Counted from the stretch's first letter, positions 22,247-33,867 are shown. The stretch: DNA of 64,000 bases from Ipomoea triloba (GCF_003576645.1 NC_044927.1:16186760-16250759); one strand, 5' to 3'. The notes: generated from the letters alone by a model not told the origin. Program-made: numbers and translations.

Positions 22247-22413
22247 AAAGTATTCTTTTACCCCTTATGTTAACGCCACTTCACAACCATGTTAACGGAA
22301 GGACCTTAGGTGGAAGAAATCTGATAGTCTAGGTCATATTTTGTCCAAATTGAAAGACGGGGACTAAATTTGGAAAATCAACATACTCGGGGGACCATTG
22401 CTGGAATTAACTC
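22247..22413 (-). repeat. MULE right terminal inverted repeat
   Basis: The inverse of 16931-17097, followed directly by the target duplication at 22414-22423. Confidence 0.93.
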
Positions 22414-22423
22414 TAAGATTAAT

Positions 22424-23207
22424 AGGGACTGATAGAATAACTCAGGGATTTAGGATTAGTCTAGTTTAATCAAGGATATCTAATGTATCACAAATAATAA
22501 TTTTTGCCTCTTTTGCAATGGACATCTAGTGCTCTCTTGACCTTGTGAATATATGTGACTATAAATGTTATGGTACAACCCAAATAACAATTAGAAGCAT
22601 TTTGTTCAAACATAGGAATCGAAATGATAATTGGAAATTTGGAATCAAATATTTGATAATGGTAACGAGTTTATGTAAGATTAGTCTTTTCTTTGATAGT
22701 AAATATGAATTGGAATCAGAATACATGCAATACGTAACAATTAAATGTGTAAACTTGGATAAATTTTAGAAACTCAACGAAGAAGTTAAATTTTAAATCT
22801 AAAAAGAATGTTAAACCCTAAGCAGGAAAAACTACTGAAAAAGTAAACCCCTAAACCATATAAAACAAAAATTTCAGTCATAAATTTTAAAATCCAAACC
22901 CTAAGTGCAATGCACTTTCGCATCTTTGCAAGTGCACTCTTTTAATACTAAATGTGCAAGCTTAAAAATTTTTGAGAAGTGCAAATTTTTTTTTTTGAAG
23001 AAGAAGAAGTGCAAATTTTAGTGTTCAAATTTGCATAGTAAAGTTGATGATAATTACGAAAATGTCATCGCATATTTTAAAAAAAAATGATCTGATCCAT
23101 CCAACTTTTTGTGATATAAGGCTAAGATTGGTTCTTAGTTTTCTCGTAAGAACTTATTCTCATACGACCCAATACATACATACATACATATATAGGATAA
23201 TAATCAT
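22424..23207. other. AT-rich intergenic stretch
   Basis: No gene is recognisable. It contains a small inverted pair (CTTTTAATAC.., AAATTTTTGAGAAG) and a (TACA)n tract at 23173-23190. Confidence 0.5.
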
Positions 23208-23524
23208 ATGAGAACCACCATTCCCATGAATTCATGATAACCAATCTGGTGCATTAAAAAAATTAGATATATGAATGAGATTAGTTGGACGGTTCAAAAT
23301 TCTTGTGTGCATATGAGGCATGTGCTGTGTGCATATCCTATGTTGCACATAACACATGCTTAATATGCACACGCGAAAGTTAAATCACCCAATTGCACAC
23401 GAGTGCACAACGCATGCTCCATATGCATACGCAAATTTTGGACCCCCAATTGATCTCATTCATAAATATGTTTTTTTTAATACACTAAATTGGTTCTCAT
23501 GGACTCATGGGAGAGTGGTTCTCA
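23208..23524. mobile_element. MITE with ~80-bp TIRs ending ATGAGAACCAC
   Basis: The left arm ATGAGAACCACCATTCCCATG.. and right arm ..CATGGGAGAGTGGTTCTCAT are inverted repeats. Pairing continues through AACCAAT, the A-rich segment and GAATGAGAT near both ends. It lies next to an (AT)n tract (23525-23537) used as target by the neighbouring LTR element. A related terminus (ATGAGAACCACTC) occurs near 57410. Confidence 0.7.
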
Positions 23525-23884
23525 TATATATATATATTGATGGGGATATTGGGTATGGGTTGTGATTTATTTGGCTCACGTTATTGGGCCGGGGTGAGGG
23601 TGGTGATCTGAATGTAGTCCAAGGTTCAAATAAAGATGGAGTATTGTCCTAAGATAGCTCCCAAAGTAAGGATAGAGATGGATCGAAATACCTTAGACCT
23701 CACAAGAAACCCTTAGTCTCGAATCCTCAAAGACTTAGAAGAATCCCATTGTAGCTTCAAGTACCTCGATGATGCAATCTTCAATCAACTAGAGTCGGAT
23801 TTAGTTTCCTTCGATTCAAGAACGAGTCCACGAACCTAAATCTAAGGTTGAAGAAAGAAAGATTGATTCGAGTCCACGAATCAA

Positions 23885-24404
23885 TTTGCTAGTTGAGTCC
23901 ACGACTAGCCACTAATTGAGTCCACAATTAGCTATAAGGTTTCTTACACAAGTGTAAAGAAAAACTTAAGAATTTTATTGAATGAAAGCCTGTCTAAACT
24001 GATATGATTGTGACCTATTTATAGGTATAGGGACATCATTATAATCCTAAATACAATTGGAAAAAGAGTCCTAAACCTAATCTAAAATGCAAGTAAATGT
24101 AGTCCTATTTAGAAAGGGATTTAAGGAATCCTTTCTAAATACAAACTAGTGTTTTCTCTTTCATGCCAAACAATTTAAAATAATGATGAACACAAATAAT
24201 AGGGCTGATTTGGGCCTAATTTAAATCCCAAAATTAGCACTAAAAGCCTTGAGTTCTTCTTCATCTTTTGCAATTGGGCTTGACTTGGATTTCCACCATC
24301 TTTGAACATCACCAATGAAGAGTTGCTTTAATTGTTTGGACTTGGGCCTTGTGATTGGCCCAATTGGTACTCTCAATGGATCTTCATTATGTTGCGCCGC
24401 ATCA
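23885..24404. repeat. 520-bp direct repeat, left copy
   Basis: It is the same length as 25221-25740 without indels that I can see, with only scattered substitutions (for example CACTAATTG/CATTAATTG). The duplication is recent. Confidence 0.85.
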
Positions 24405-25195
24405 TCCTCCCCTTCTTTAAAAATGATTCGACCTCGAATCTTATAAGCATTATCTTCAATCTGTGATATCACTTGAAATGGGCCACTATAATTCTTTCCT
24501 CTATCAAATGGAATTATTTTTGGGCATTCTTGTTTCTTCCACCAATGATGCTTTAAGGATGTAGTGATAGGCCTTGTGATGACCACACTATGGACCCTTA
24601 TTGGGTTCCATGTGTCCTGGTGCCTATTATTCTCCCCTTCTTGAAAAGGATTCGTCCTCGAATCCAAATTTTCAATGAAAGACAAATAAGCAAGATCACT
24701 TTGTACTTTATCACGATCATGTAACTTTTTCTTGGGATGCTTGACATGAGTTGCTCTAATTAACTTTATCCTATAATCAACAAGTGGAACAACTAAGTCT
24801 AACAGTACACCACAAAATGTAACAACTTGAGAAATATTAAATTTAGCCATTTTTCTAAAATTGACAAGCATAAAATCTTTCCTTTTAGAGCTTAAGGTTA
24901 AACCAAACACAAAATCCATGGGAAGGCCAAGTAATGATTTAGATGTAGTGTGGTGGTAAGTAGCACAATTATGAATATAAGATTCTACATCTTTTTTCTT
25001 CTTTGGCCAATGAAAATATCCATGCAAAACATCATCAGTCTTTTGAATACAAAATTGTCCCTTATGTGAACCAACAATTAAACCAATGCCCAAAACAAAG
25101 CAAAAAGTGTCAATCCCATTGACTTTGGACCAAATCCCCTTGTGCAAGTAGTATTTGCCATAAAATGTTTTCCAATGTGCCTTGTAACTTCCCAC
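24221..25195 (-). pseudogene. Decayed Ty3/gypsy integrase/pol C-terminus
   Basis: A 324-residue open frame holds scrambled remnants of gypsy pol. HGYFHWPKKKKDVESYIHNC resembles the integrase zinc-finger region and GLPMDFVFGL the start of the integrase core. NLDSRTNPFQEGENN and PIGPITRPKSKQLKQ resemble the pol C-terminus of plant chromovirus-like elements. The integrase catalytic triad is not intact, and no reverse transcriptase is present. The frame runs into the left 520-bp repeat. I judge it non-functional although open. Confidence 0.7.
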
Positions 25196-25220
25196 TGATT
25201 CCTTATCTCTATCAAATAAA

Positions 25221-25740
25221 TTTGCTAGTTGAGTCCACGACTAGCCATTAATTGAGTCCACAATTAGCTATAAGGTTTCTTACACAAGTGTAAAGAAAAA
25301 CTTAAGAATTTTATTGAATGAAAGCCTGTCTAAACTGATATGATTGTGCCCTATTTATAGGTATAGGGACATCATTATAATCCTAAATACAATTGGAAAA
25401 AGAGTCCTAAACCTAATCTAAAATGCAAGTAAATGTAGTCCTATTTAGAAAGGGATTTAAGGAATCCTTTCTAAATACAAACTAGTGTTTTCTCTTTCAT
25501 GCCAAACAATTTAAAATAATGATGAACACAAATAATAGGGCTGATTTGGGCCTAATTTAAATCCCAAAATTAGCACTAAAAGCCTTGAGTTCTTCTTCAT
25601 CTTTTGCAATTGGGCTTGACTTGGATTTCCACCATCTTTGAACATCACCAATGAAGAGTTGCTTTAATTGTTTGGACTTGGGCCTTGTGATTGGCCCAAT
25701 TGGTACTCTCAATGGATCTTCATTATGTTGCGCCGCATCA
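25221..25740. repeat. 520-bp direct repeat, right copy
   Basis: Near-identical to 23885-24404. Its right edge coincides with the element end next to the GTGAT duplication. Confidence 0.85.
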
Positions 25741-25869
25741 GGTGATGTGAGTACCGGAGGAAGTTGCTGGCGGGGTCGCGCGACAAGCTCGCCGGCCGCC
25801 GAGGCGTGGCCAGCGCACCTACAGCGCGGCCAAGCTGTGGCCTGGCGCCCCCTCGCGTCGCGGAGTGCG

Positions 25870-26075
25870 ACGGGGTGAGGGGGTGGTGCGGTGTGTTACT
25901 GCACGGTGCGTGTGTGTTACCGCAAGGTGCGGTGGTGCGGTGTGTTACTGCAGGGTGCGTGTGTGTTACTGCAAGGTGCGGTGTTGCGGTGTGTTACTAC
26001 ATGGTGCGTGTGTGTTACTGTAGGGTGTGTGGTGCGGTGCGTGTGTGGTGTTACTACAGTAGGTGTGATGGCGGT
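25870..26075 (+). repeat. GTGCGGTGTGTTACTGCA-type repeats inside the LTR
   Basis: Degenerate 20-40-bp units (GGTGCGGTGTGTTACTG, GGTGCGTGTGTGTTAC) repeat about eight times. They recur in the right LTR at 31222-31420 with a different copy number. Open frames here on both strands are by-products. Confidence 0.8.
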
Positions 26076-26161
26076 GTAGGGGGTGGAGGTGTGGACCACG
26101 TGGCGAAAGGTGAAGGGTCAAGGCTGTGGAACGTACACGTGGACGGCATGGATGGGGGAGG

Positions 26162-26174
26162 GACTACTATAAAT
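26162..26174 (+). promoter_or_regulatory. LTR TATA box
   Basis: ACTATAAATACGG, matched by ATATAAATACGAC at about 31521-31533 in the right LTR, is the likely U3 promoter of the LARD-like element. Confidence 0.55.
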
Positions 26175-26383
26175 ACGGCTCCTGGTTTCTCATCAGGACA
26201 CATCTGAACACTACAAGCACTACGATCTAGTGGTCCTTGATTCTTACTTTCGACCCATTTGTCTAGGTTCGATTCTTGCCTCCGGCATAATTTGTCATTG
26301 TTTGGGCCTCAGTCTTCGATCCTCTCCTGTTGGGCTTAGCCCCCGTTTTGTATCACTGTACCCGGTCCCAATAAAACCATCAT

Positions 26384-26399
26384 TGGCACCGTCTGTGGG
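26384..26399 (+). promoter_or_regulatory. Primer-binding site, TGGCACCGTCTGTGGG
   Basis: It lies 4 bp after the left LTR end. TGGCGCCGTCTGTGGG-type sites are common in plant Ty3/gypsy Tat/Ogre-like elements and use a different tRNA primer (I recall tRNA-Arg) from the iMet sites elsewhere in this window. Confidence 0.65.
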
Positions 26400-26884
26400 T
26401 ACGCTACGAAAAGTATGCGTTCCTAGTTTCTACCCGTTTTACCATCCCCCTTTGCGCAATCAAACCCGAGGTATGCCGAAATGGCTGAGTCCCAAGCGAA
26501 CTTTCCCCAGGCCCGCAGTAACACTTTAACTAGCAAGGAGAAAGACACCGAGGGAGCCTCAGTACAAGGTGCTGGAAGCCGCAACTAGTGTCGGAATGAG
26601 AGAACTCGTCATGAGTAGAAGTCGAACCTTTAGCCTCTATCAAGGAGCACTAGTGCCAGAAGTTTGTGTGAAAAAACATCTTCACCAGTACCCAACCGTC
26701 CAGGTTTGGAACGCTCACACTCTGAAAAGCTTTTTTCCAATAAATAGGATATGATAAAGGAGAAAAAGCCCCGAGGAGGTAATTTTACTCGTAATTGGTC
26801 TGCAGTAGTGTATGGTCTTTAGTTAGTTTCAATAAATTATTTATGTCGATGAAATATGTGCTCCTATGTGTTATGCATGTTTAG

Positions 26885-27330
26885 GCATGTGGGTTTGCAT
26901 TGCTCTGGAGGCCACCCACATGCGCGTACTGGACCTGCAAAGGTAGGGTAGGCGGTCCATCGCTGGTTATTACTTATGCATGTGGGCTTGTGTTGCTTGG
27001 AGGCAACCCACATGCGCGTACTAGACCTACAAGGCAGGGTAGGCGATCCATGCGTTGGTTACTTAGGCGAGTGGGGCGTGTGGGTTTGCGTTGCTTGGAG
27101 GCAACCTACATGCGCGTACTAGACCTGCAAGGCAAGGTAGGTGGTCCATGCGCTGGTTACTTAGGCGAGCGGGGCGTATGGGTTTGCGTTGCTTGGAGGC
27201 AACCCACATGCGTGCAATGAACCTGCAAGGCAGGGTAAGCGGTCCGTGCGCTAGTTACTTAGGCGTGTGGGGCGTGTGGGTTTGCATTGTTTGGAGGCAA
27301 CCCACATGCGCCGGACATGCATGGCAGAGT
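26885..27330 (+). repeat. 98-bp tandem repeat with hairpin in each unit
   Basis: About 4.5 units with a 98-bp period (GGGTTTGCG at 27082, 27180, 27278). Each contains GTGTGGGTT...AACCCACATG, a 9-10-bp stem around a GCGTTGCTTGGAGGC-type loop, then CAAGGCAGGGTAGGCGGTCC. It is internal to the LARD-like element. Confidence 0.85.
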
Positions 27331-27634
27331 AGACGGCCCATGCGCATGACATACATGCACAATCATGTTTCTCAACTGTCAACATATCATGTTTCTTAGC
27401 GTGAACCGCCCCTTGGAGCGAGGCATCTCTATGAGCTCATGCGAAGGGAAAGCGGAAAACATCTCTTTCTCATTTTTGCAAGGTACGTGTGAGAGCTAAG
27501 CCATCCTGACAAATTGCCGACAGGGTAGGCGGCCCGCATATTGGGGTGGTACAGGTACATGGGCAGCTGGGTGTAGAGGCAGATACAGCTGAGGAAAAAC
27601 ACATCAAGGAAGACAAAACGTCAAAAAATAGGCA

Positions 27635-27913
27635 ATGGTTGAAAACACAACCATCACTAAGCCTGGTAGAAAAGGAGATATAGAACTCGCTGTTGAGCCC
27701 GAGACACCAGATCTTGAAGGCGAAGTAAAATCAACTGTGCTTGATGGATCCACAATTCCGACAGCACTTAAGCGTGCTATCTGCTTGGAGGGAAGCGTAA
27801 CCGAAGATGTTACCCCAACACGAGCACTCTCAAGGCTCCTGAGAAAATCATCTACAGGTGAAGTGATAGGAGCAAGCAGAGGAGTGAGGATGGCAAAGAG
27901 TGAGATGCTCTGA
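27635..27913 (+). other. Small open frame, possible gag remnant
   Basis: A 92-residue frame lies after the primer-binding site and the 98-bp repeats (rich in Glu, Lys and Thr; starts MVENTTITKPGRKGD). I recognise no domain. Its position would suit the start of gag, but the assignment is only positional. Confidence 0.2.
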
Positions 27914-28143
27914 AGGCTACCTTACACTCCCGAATCCGAGCATGCCCCTCGTGTGTCTCGTGAAACCAGACTTCCGTTGCGATTACTCTACCACCGAAAG
28001 TTAGGGCCCACTATTACTCACATTGAACATATGTAACAAAAGTGACAATTGAGGGGTCACCTTTACCTCTTAACGCCGGGTGATTAAGAAGGCAATGAAT
28101 CGATGGTCGATTAGGGATGACGGGGTGATTGGTAAGGAATTTA

Positions 28144-30634
28144 TGTAACACCCCCATTTTCATAACTAAAATATTTTATTAAAACAGGATTTATTTAATT
28201 AAAAATCACCTTTCATTGCGGAAGCCCAAAAACAAAACGATAGAAAATAGGGATGTTACCGCCACGTTTAGATAAATCTTATATCTAAACGCACAGGCTA
28301 AAATCACTATAATTATAACCCCATCTCTAAATACATTATAATAAATCAAGTACTAAAAATTCTAGAACAAGTTCTAAAATTCTCTAACAATTAAAAGAAA
28401 CTCTAATACATTTAATCTAATAAAACGAGTCGCTCTCATGCTCAATGCTCCAAATTGTCATGCAATCATCACCTGCAAAATAACTAAAGAGGGGAAAAAC
28501 AATATCAGCACGACGGCTGGTAAGACTTACTCCACTCCGTAAAACATTTTTTGCACATAGCATCTTGGAACACATAGGAGCATATAATTTCACACTAACC
28601 CCTTAAGCATTTATTCTCATCAATACCAATAAAATTTATCCAACTAGGAATATAACTTTAGATCACACATCCAAGTATATATAAATATACCCACAAATTT
28701 TCTAGGAGATCAATGCATTGCCTATTCATATATAACCCAAAATCATTCTATCACTCTTTCCTCAAAAATTCACCATATAATGTTACCTCAACATTTGTAT
28801 ATAATTCATAATACCATCACTGCTCAAAATTTCATTAAATTTTCAAATAACCATCCAAGAGATAATTCCAATATCTCATAAAAATAATAATAATACCAAA
28901 TAAGGAATTCCAATCTCCCAATTATTCTCTTTCCAAGAGAAAATCTTACAAGAGTACATATTGAATTTCTCAAAGTCATTCGACACACTTTGATATATAC
29001 AGTGTCAATGAGAAATGGGTACCAAATGAATAATTTTCAAGTTCTCAAAAATAAATACTTATAAACATGAAGTTTTTCCGGCTCCCTAGTGAGTCAGCTT
29101 TTACATCACTGCTCACTCCTCAAAATAACAGGGAAGTTATAAAAACCCCCTAGTGAGTCAGTTTTTATGTCGCTGCTCACTTCACAAAATAAAAGTATCA
29201 AATGGCACCATCCTCATGACAAAAATATATATGCATACCATTAATCTTTCAAAATTTACATCTTATATCAAAAGTAATTGCACCCAAGTAGCTCATCAAA
29301 CTTTACACCTTTATTTATAACCAAAATTTTATTCATAACCTTACGCCATTTACACCACTTGGCATTCCACATATATTTCCATACTCAAATATTATTTTGT
29401 AGCCTTTTGTTATTTTATCAATACCTACTGCACTAGCTACTATTTGCACACATACAGCACACCAAATACACATATTGCATTACTGCATGCCCACGTACAA
29501 ATTAGCATATATGTAGTTGATAATAATCAAATATTCCATAATTTCATAAAGCTAATACACATATATAAAAAAAATATTTTCTAACATACAATTACATACC
29601 AATATATAAATGATAAACATATATAGTTTGCAAGGATGCAGTCACCATGATACGAACATATATACTAATTATTTGTATGCCAAAATTATATATATAATAC
29701 ACAAGGCACAAATAATTCAACCACATTAAATATCAATAATACAATACTACGAATTCATGAATCACATAGCAATTGTATGTCCAAAAATAACTAAATAGAT
29801 TTTTAATGAAAAAGATTTTCACACAAGCACTTAGGAAAAGATTTTTGTTTCAAATGGGGTAAAAATCATTTAGATGAACATAAATCTTACCCTTGAAGAG
29901 TAGGTTCCTGTCCGTCATCATAGCCAAGTTGATAGGGAACCATCCCCATTTGCATATTATAAACTAATCTTTATCTCATTTTTTATTATTATTAATATTA
30001 CGAAATGATCATCACCATCAACCCACGTCAACTGCACCACCATCGTCGCCAGTCTGCTCGTCGTCGACGGCAGAAGAAACGGCCACCGTCGAGGAGAAGA
30101 AGAACGGAGGAGGCCAAGTTGCTGGTCGCGTCTGACGCTCACCGTAAGAATGCCGGCTTGTTGCGTCGTCCATCGGACTCTCTCTCTCTCTCTCTCTCTC
30201 TCTGCGTCGGATATGCTCACGCGAAAGAAGAAGACAGGCAAGAAGCTCTCCTTTTCTACTTAATATAGCGTACATAGCGTTACTATTCATTATCATTATT
30301 ATTAATAATATATTAATATTAATTGGGTAATTGATATTGACAGCAAAACCCTAAATTTTGGCTTTCCTTTAAGCTTTTCACTGCCAGATTCCCTCAATCA
30401 TAGAAAATATAGAAAAAGATAAAACTTCTTATTTGACCAATTCAGATCATATACTTTCGCAATCGTTAATTACTCACCAACATATATATACATATATAGA
30501 TATATATATATACGAAAATAAATATAAGACTTTGATAATAATTTTCAAAAACTCTCTTATGCAACCTAAAACATAAATATTTCAAAAATAATAATATTAT
30601 TTCAAAAATACTTACAAAATTCCGGGGTGTTACA
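28144..30634. mobile_element. Solo LTR (2491 bp) of a Ty3/gypsy element
   Basis: It starts TGTAACACCCCC and ends GGGGTGTTACA, and is flanked by a perfect 5-bp duplication ATTTA (28139-28143 and 30635-30639). The TGTAACACC..GGTGTTACA termini are typical of plant Tekay/Del-type LTRs of 2-3 kb. With no second LTR or internal region it is a solo LTR, the product of LTR-LTR recombination. Orientation is uncertain because both ends are near-palindromic. Inside are a (CT)12-like run (30178-30204) and a GC-richer patch at 30010-30240. Confidence 0.88.
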
Positions 30635-31008
30635 ATTTAGACATTAAGGGAAGGGGGCCAGTTGGAGACCATAAGGCATGTGGTGTGCAACAGGGGCACG
30701 TAATGGCGTGACGCGTGACAATGGCAGTGATGAAATTTGGCAGCGACATACGATGGTAGTGGGGTGTGTTGTGCGGTGGAGTCACGAAATGGGTGGTAGT
30801 GTATTCTTCGGAGAGGGTAGTGTGATGTGGTGGGGTGAGAAAAGATTGTTTAAATAAGGTGAGAAGCTCCTAAATTTAGGGCATTATTAATCCTAAATTT
30901 TAGGGGATTGGGAAGACTAGTTCTATTTCCTTTAGGACTCTGGATAAGGGATTAGTATTATTCTACTTCCTTTAGGAATCATGATGCCTAAAAGAAGTGG
31001 GAGACTTG

Positions 31009-31749
31009 TGATGGGGATATTGGGTACAGGCTGTGATTTATTGGGCTCACGTTATTGGGCCAGAGTGAGGGTGGTGTGAGTACTGGAGGAAGCCGCCGCC
31101 AGCCGGTCGCCGCCGGGGTCGCGCGACAAGCTCGCCGGCCGCCGAGGCGTGGCCAGCGCACCTGCTGCGCGGCCACACACGCCGCGGCTTGGTGCCCCCT
31201 CGCGTCGCGGAGTGCGACGGGGTGAGGGGGTGGTGCGATGTGTTACCGCAGGGTGCGGTGGTGCGGTGTGTTACTATAGGGTCGCGTGTGTGTTACCGCA
31301 GGGTGCGGTGGTGCGGTGTGTTACTGCAAGGTGCGTATGTGTTACTGTAGGGTGTGTGGTGCTGTGCGTTACTGTAGGGCGTGTGGTGTGGTGCGTGTGT
31401 GGTGTTACTGTAGTATGTGTGATGGCGGTGCAAGGGGTGGAGGTGTGGACCACGTGGCGAAAGGTGAAGGGGCAAGGCTGTGGAACGTAGACGTGGATGG
31501 CATGGATGGGGGAGGGACTAATATAAATACGACTCCTGGTTTCTCATCAGAACACATCTAAACACTACAAGCATTACGATCTAGTGGTCCTTGGTTCTTA
31601 CTTTCAACCCATTTGTCTGGGTTCGATTCTTGCCTCCGGCGTAATTTGTCATTATTTGGGCCTCAGTCTTGGATCCTCTCCTATTGGGCTTAGCCCCCGT
31701 TTTGTATCTCTGTACCCGATTTTTGGTGGACCCGGTCCCAATAAAACCA
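31009..31749 (+). mobile_element. Right LTR of the LARD-like element (741 bp)
   Basis: It matches 23538-23607 plus 25747-26379 and is uninterrupted. It contains 16 bp (ATTTTTGGTGGACCCG-like) that are missing from the left copy. Confidence 0.85.
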
Positions 31750-33850
31750 TGAATATATGTGTGTGTGTGTGTATTAAAGTTCCATATTGAATGATCTTTT
31801 ATTTATTTTTTTTTAAATTTCATTGTTCAAAAGTAGAAGATGAAAAGAATATTGAGTTTTATAATTACTAAATGATTTGAATATAATAAGATAAAAAAAT
31901 CTATACTATTAATAAAAAACAAAATCTTTCATTTTAACTTCTCTCTCAAAATACTCTTATACTATTAAAGTTTGCGTAATATTGTAAATTATGGTAATAC
32001 AATTCCTATTCATACAACAATTGTACATTAAAATATGGCAATACAATATACTATTTTCTACTTTTCTATTCATAATACAATTTTAGGTTAAAATTACTAA
32101 TCGTAATAATACAGTACATATACTTCCCTGCAACGTAATATTATAAAATATGGTAATACAATTCATATTCGTACTACAATTCTACATTAAAATTACATGA
32201 GACGTCGTCATAATCGTGATCAACAATATACTTGTAGTCAGTACATATACTTCCCTAAAAAATGTAAACAACAATATTATTCTATAGAATCTGCAAATCG
32301 TGAACAATAACATTAGTCTCCTAATCGTGATCAACGGGGTCTATTTTTGTCTCTCATTCCGACCTATCCCTCAAGACGAGAAAAAGTTGTATAAGGCTCT
32401 GGCTGTTGCGTTGTTATTTGTCCAGGGAATATCAATGTTCCACGGTCAACCAACAGACACTGGAGTGCTTTCTCCATGACTCCCGGGCTAATGTTATTAA
32501 CTATAGGTCTACGATTTGTAGTTCACATTGGAACTTTTGATTTTGTTTACTTGGATGTTTCGTTGGTTTTGTTCTTAGTATTTTTTGTTTTGTGTATAAA
32601 AGTATAAATGCATAATTGTGTTTTAAGTTTTATAAGTTATGATATGATTATTTAAATTCTTAGTATTGATTTTGTTTTCCTAGAATGCTTACTGAAGTGA
32701 TTTTGTTTATTACACAATTATAGTTAAATAGATGATTTTGTAATATACAGTTAAATTACTATAAGTCATTTAATCATCCTGTTATGCATAAAATAGAATT
32801 ATGTTATGCAATTTTATTTTTGTGTTATTAATAGAAGCTTAAGTGACAATTCATGTGTTATTAGTAGAAGCTTAAGATGATTGTTGAAAGATTTCAACTA
32901 AGGATAAAACACAATTGCCCAGCAAACCAAATTAAAGAAACTAAATCGAAATGTCCACCCCTATAATTTTTATTAATATCTTTTATTTTATCTAATTAAA
33001 AACTTAGAAACAATATTATAAAGTACGAATATTTTGTATTTTTCTGTATTTCATTAATTATTATAATTTTTATTCTTGTTTATCAATTTATTGATTGATG
33101 TTAGAATAAGAAATGTTACTATTGTTTGAAAATGTTTAATTAAATAAAAAAAAAAGACATATTAACAAAAATTAAATGAACGAGTATTTTTTTTCCAATT
33201 GTTTAGTTAAATAAAATTAAAGAAACATTAATTAAAAATGGTTATAGTAGAGTTGTTATAGTTTTAAATTGTACATAAATGTTATTTGCGCTGATCTTAG
33301 TATTAACATTTTGAGTTTTTAGTATTTATAAAAATGACATTAATATTGTAGAAATAACAATGCAAAAATGGATAGTGACAAAACGATGAAAAGCTAATGG
33401 ATAGTAACCAAGCAATGATGATATTAAAAATATATATCCATATTTGAAAAATAAGATTTGAAAGTTTTATTATTATAGAGAAAAATCTCCTAAAATTATT
33501 ATATTAAATATTTTGGATGATGATTTGGATGCCAAGTAAGCCTACCTGCTAAAACAAATAAAAAAATGTCTAATTGTATTTTTTTTCTAAATTCAATTAT
33601 CTGTTTAAAACTTTTTTAAATTTAAGGATTCAATTACATTTTACTAACAAGTTTGAAAGCTTATCATAAAATGTAGACAATGCATATCATAACAAGTAGT
33701 TGAATGTTCTACAATATCCAAACTTGAGCACTGTGGAGATTGAACAAATTAAAATTTTTGTATAAATTCTATGTTATTCTTTAGGCCACTGACCACATAA
33801 ATTGGGCCATGACATTTGTTCTTGGGTTCTTTAATCCAATTTGAACTACT
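31750..33850. other. AT-rich intergenic region
   Basis: No gene is visible. There is a (GT)n run at 31757-31773 and ATTTTATAAAATATGGTAATACAATTC-type local repeats at 31985-32180. GTGTTATTA.TAGAAGCTTAAG is duplicated at 32822 and 32857. Confidence 0.5.
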
Positions 33851-33867
33851 CATTTAGTTAACTACTC

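Larger units (their letters stand above)
16931..22413. mobile_element. Mutator-like element (MULE), structurally complete
   Basis: Terminal inverted repeats of about 167 bp lie at 16931-17097 and 22247-22413. They begin GAGTTAATTCCAGCAATGGT and end with its inverse. The flanks carry a perfect 10-bp target duplication, TAAGATTAAT (16921-16930 and 22414-22423; the outer T makes 9 bp equally possible, the usual MULE length). The element is 5483 bp. It carries a transposase gene on the minus strand and a small GRF-finger gene on the plus strand, arranged convergently like mudrA/mudrB of maize MuDR. The transposase is frameshifted, so this copy is probably not autonomous. Confidence 0.93.
23608..25741 (-). 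mobile_element. Degenerate Ty3/gypsy-derived element nested in the left LTR
   Basis: The insertion interrupts the LTR and is flanked by GTGAT at 23603-23607 and 25742-25746 (5-bp duplication). Its structure on the minus strand is a 520-bp repeat (25740-25221), 816 bp of decayed pol, the same 520-bp repeat (24404-23885), then a 277-bp tail (23884-23608). Repeat plus tail starts TGATGCGG and ends ACATTCA. It may thus be a 797-bp LTR whose 5' copy lost its tail, primer site and most of the interior. No primer-binding site follows the first repeat. Confidence 0.7.
23538..31749 (+). mobile_element. Large LTR retrotransposon lacking pol (LARD-like), with nested insertions
   Basis: LTRs beginning TGATGGGGATATTGGGTA lie at 23538-26379 (interrupted by 23608-25741) and 31009-31749. 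Both end GGTCCCAATAAAACCA. A primer-binding site (26384-26399) follows the left LTR, and a purine-rich tract (AAAAGAAGTGGGAGACTTG, 30990-31008) precedes the right one. The interior is about 2.1 kb without the nested solo LTR (28144-30634) and shows no protease, reverse transcriptase or integrase. The left LTR lacks about 16 bp found in the right one near its end. No target duplication is clear; the left flank is (AT)n and the right flank TGAATATATG(TG)n. Confidence 0.82.

Noticed and set aside
23885..25740. The 520-bp repeats as ordinary LTRs
   Set aside because: No primer-binding site follows the first copy, and the outer 277-bp tail is present on only one side; described instead as a derivative.
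25651..26207. Cys/Val-rich open frames in the LTR
   Set aside because: They come from GTGTGTTACTGCA repeats and recur with shifted frames in the other LTR.
26885..27330. CRISPR-like array of 98-bp units
   Set aside because: Units are contiguous tandem repeats without unique spacers, inside a plant retrotransposon.
29957..30296. Arg/Ser-rich frames in the solo LTR
   Set aside because: They are driven by a (CT)n run and a GC patch inside LTR sequence.
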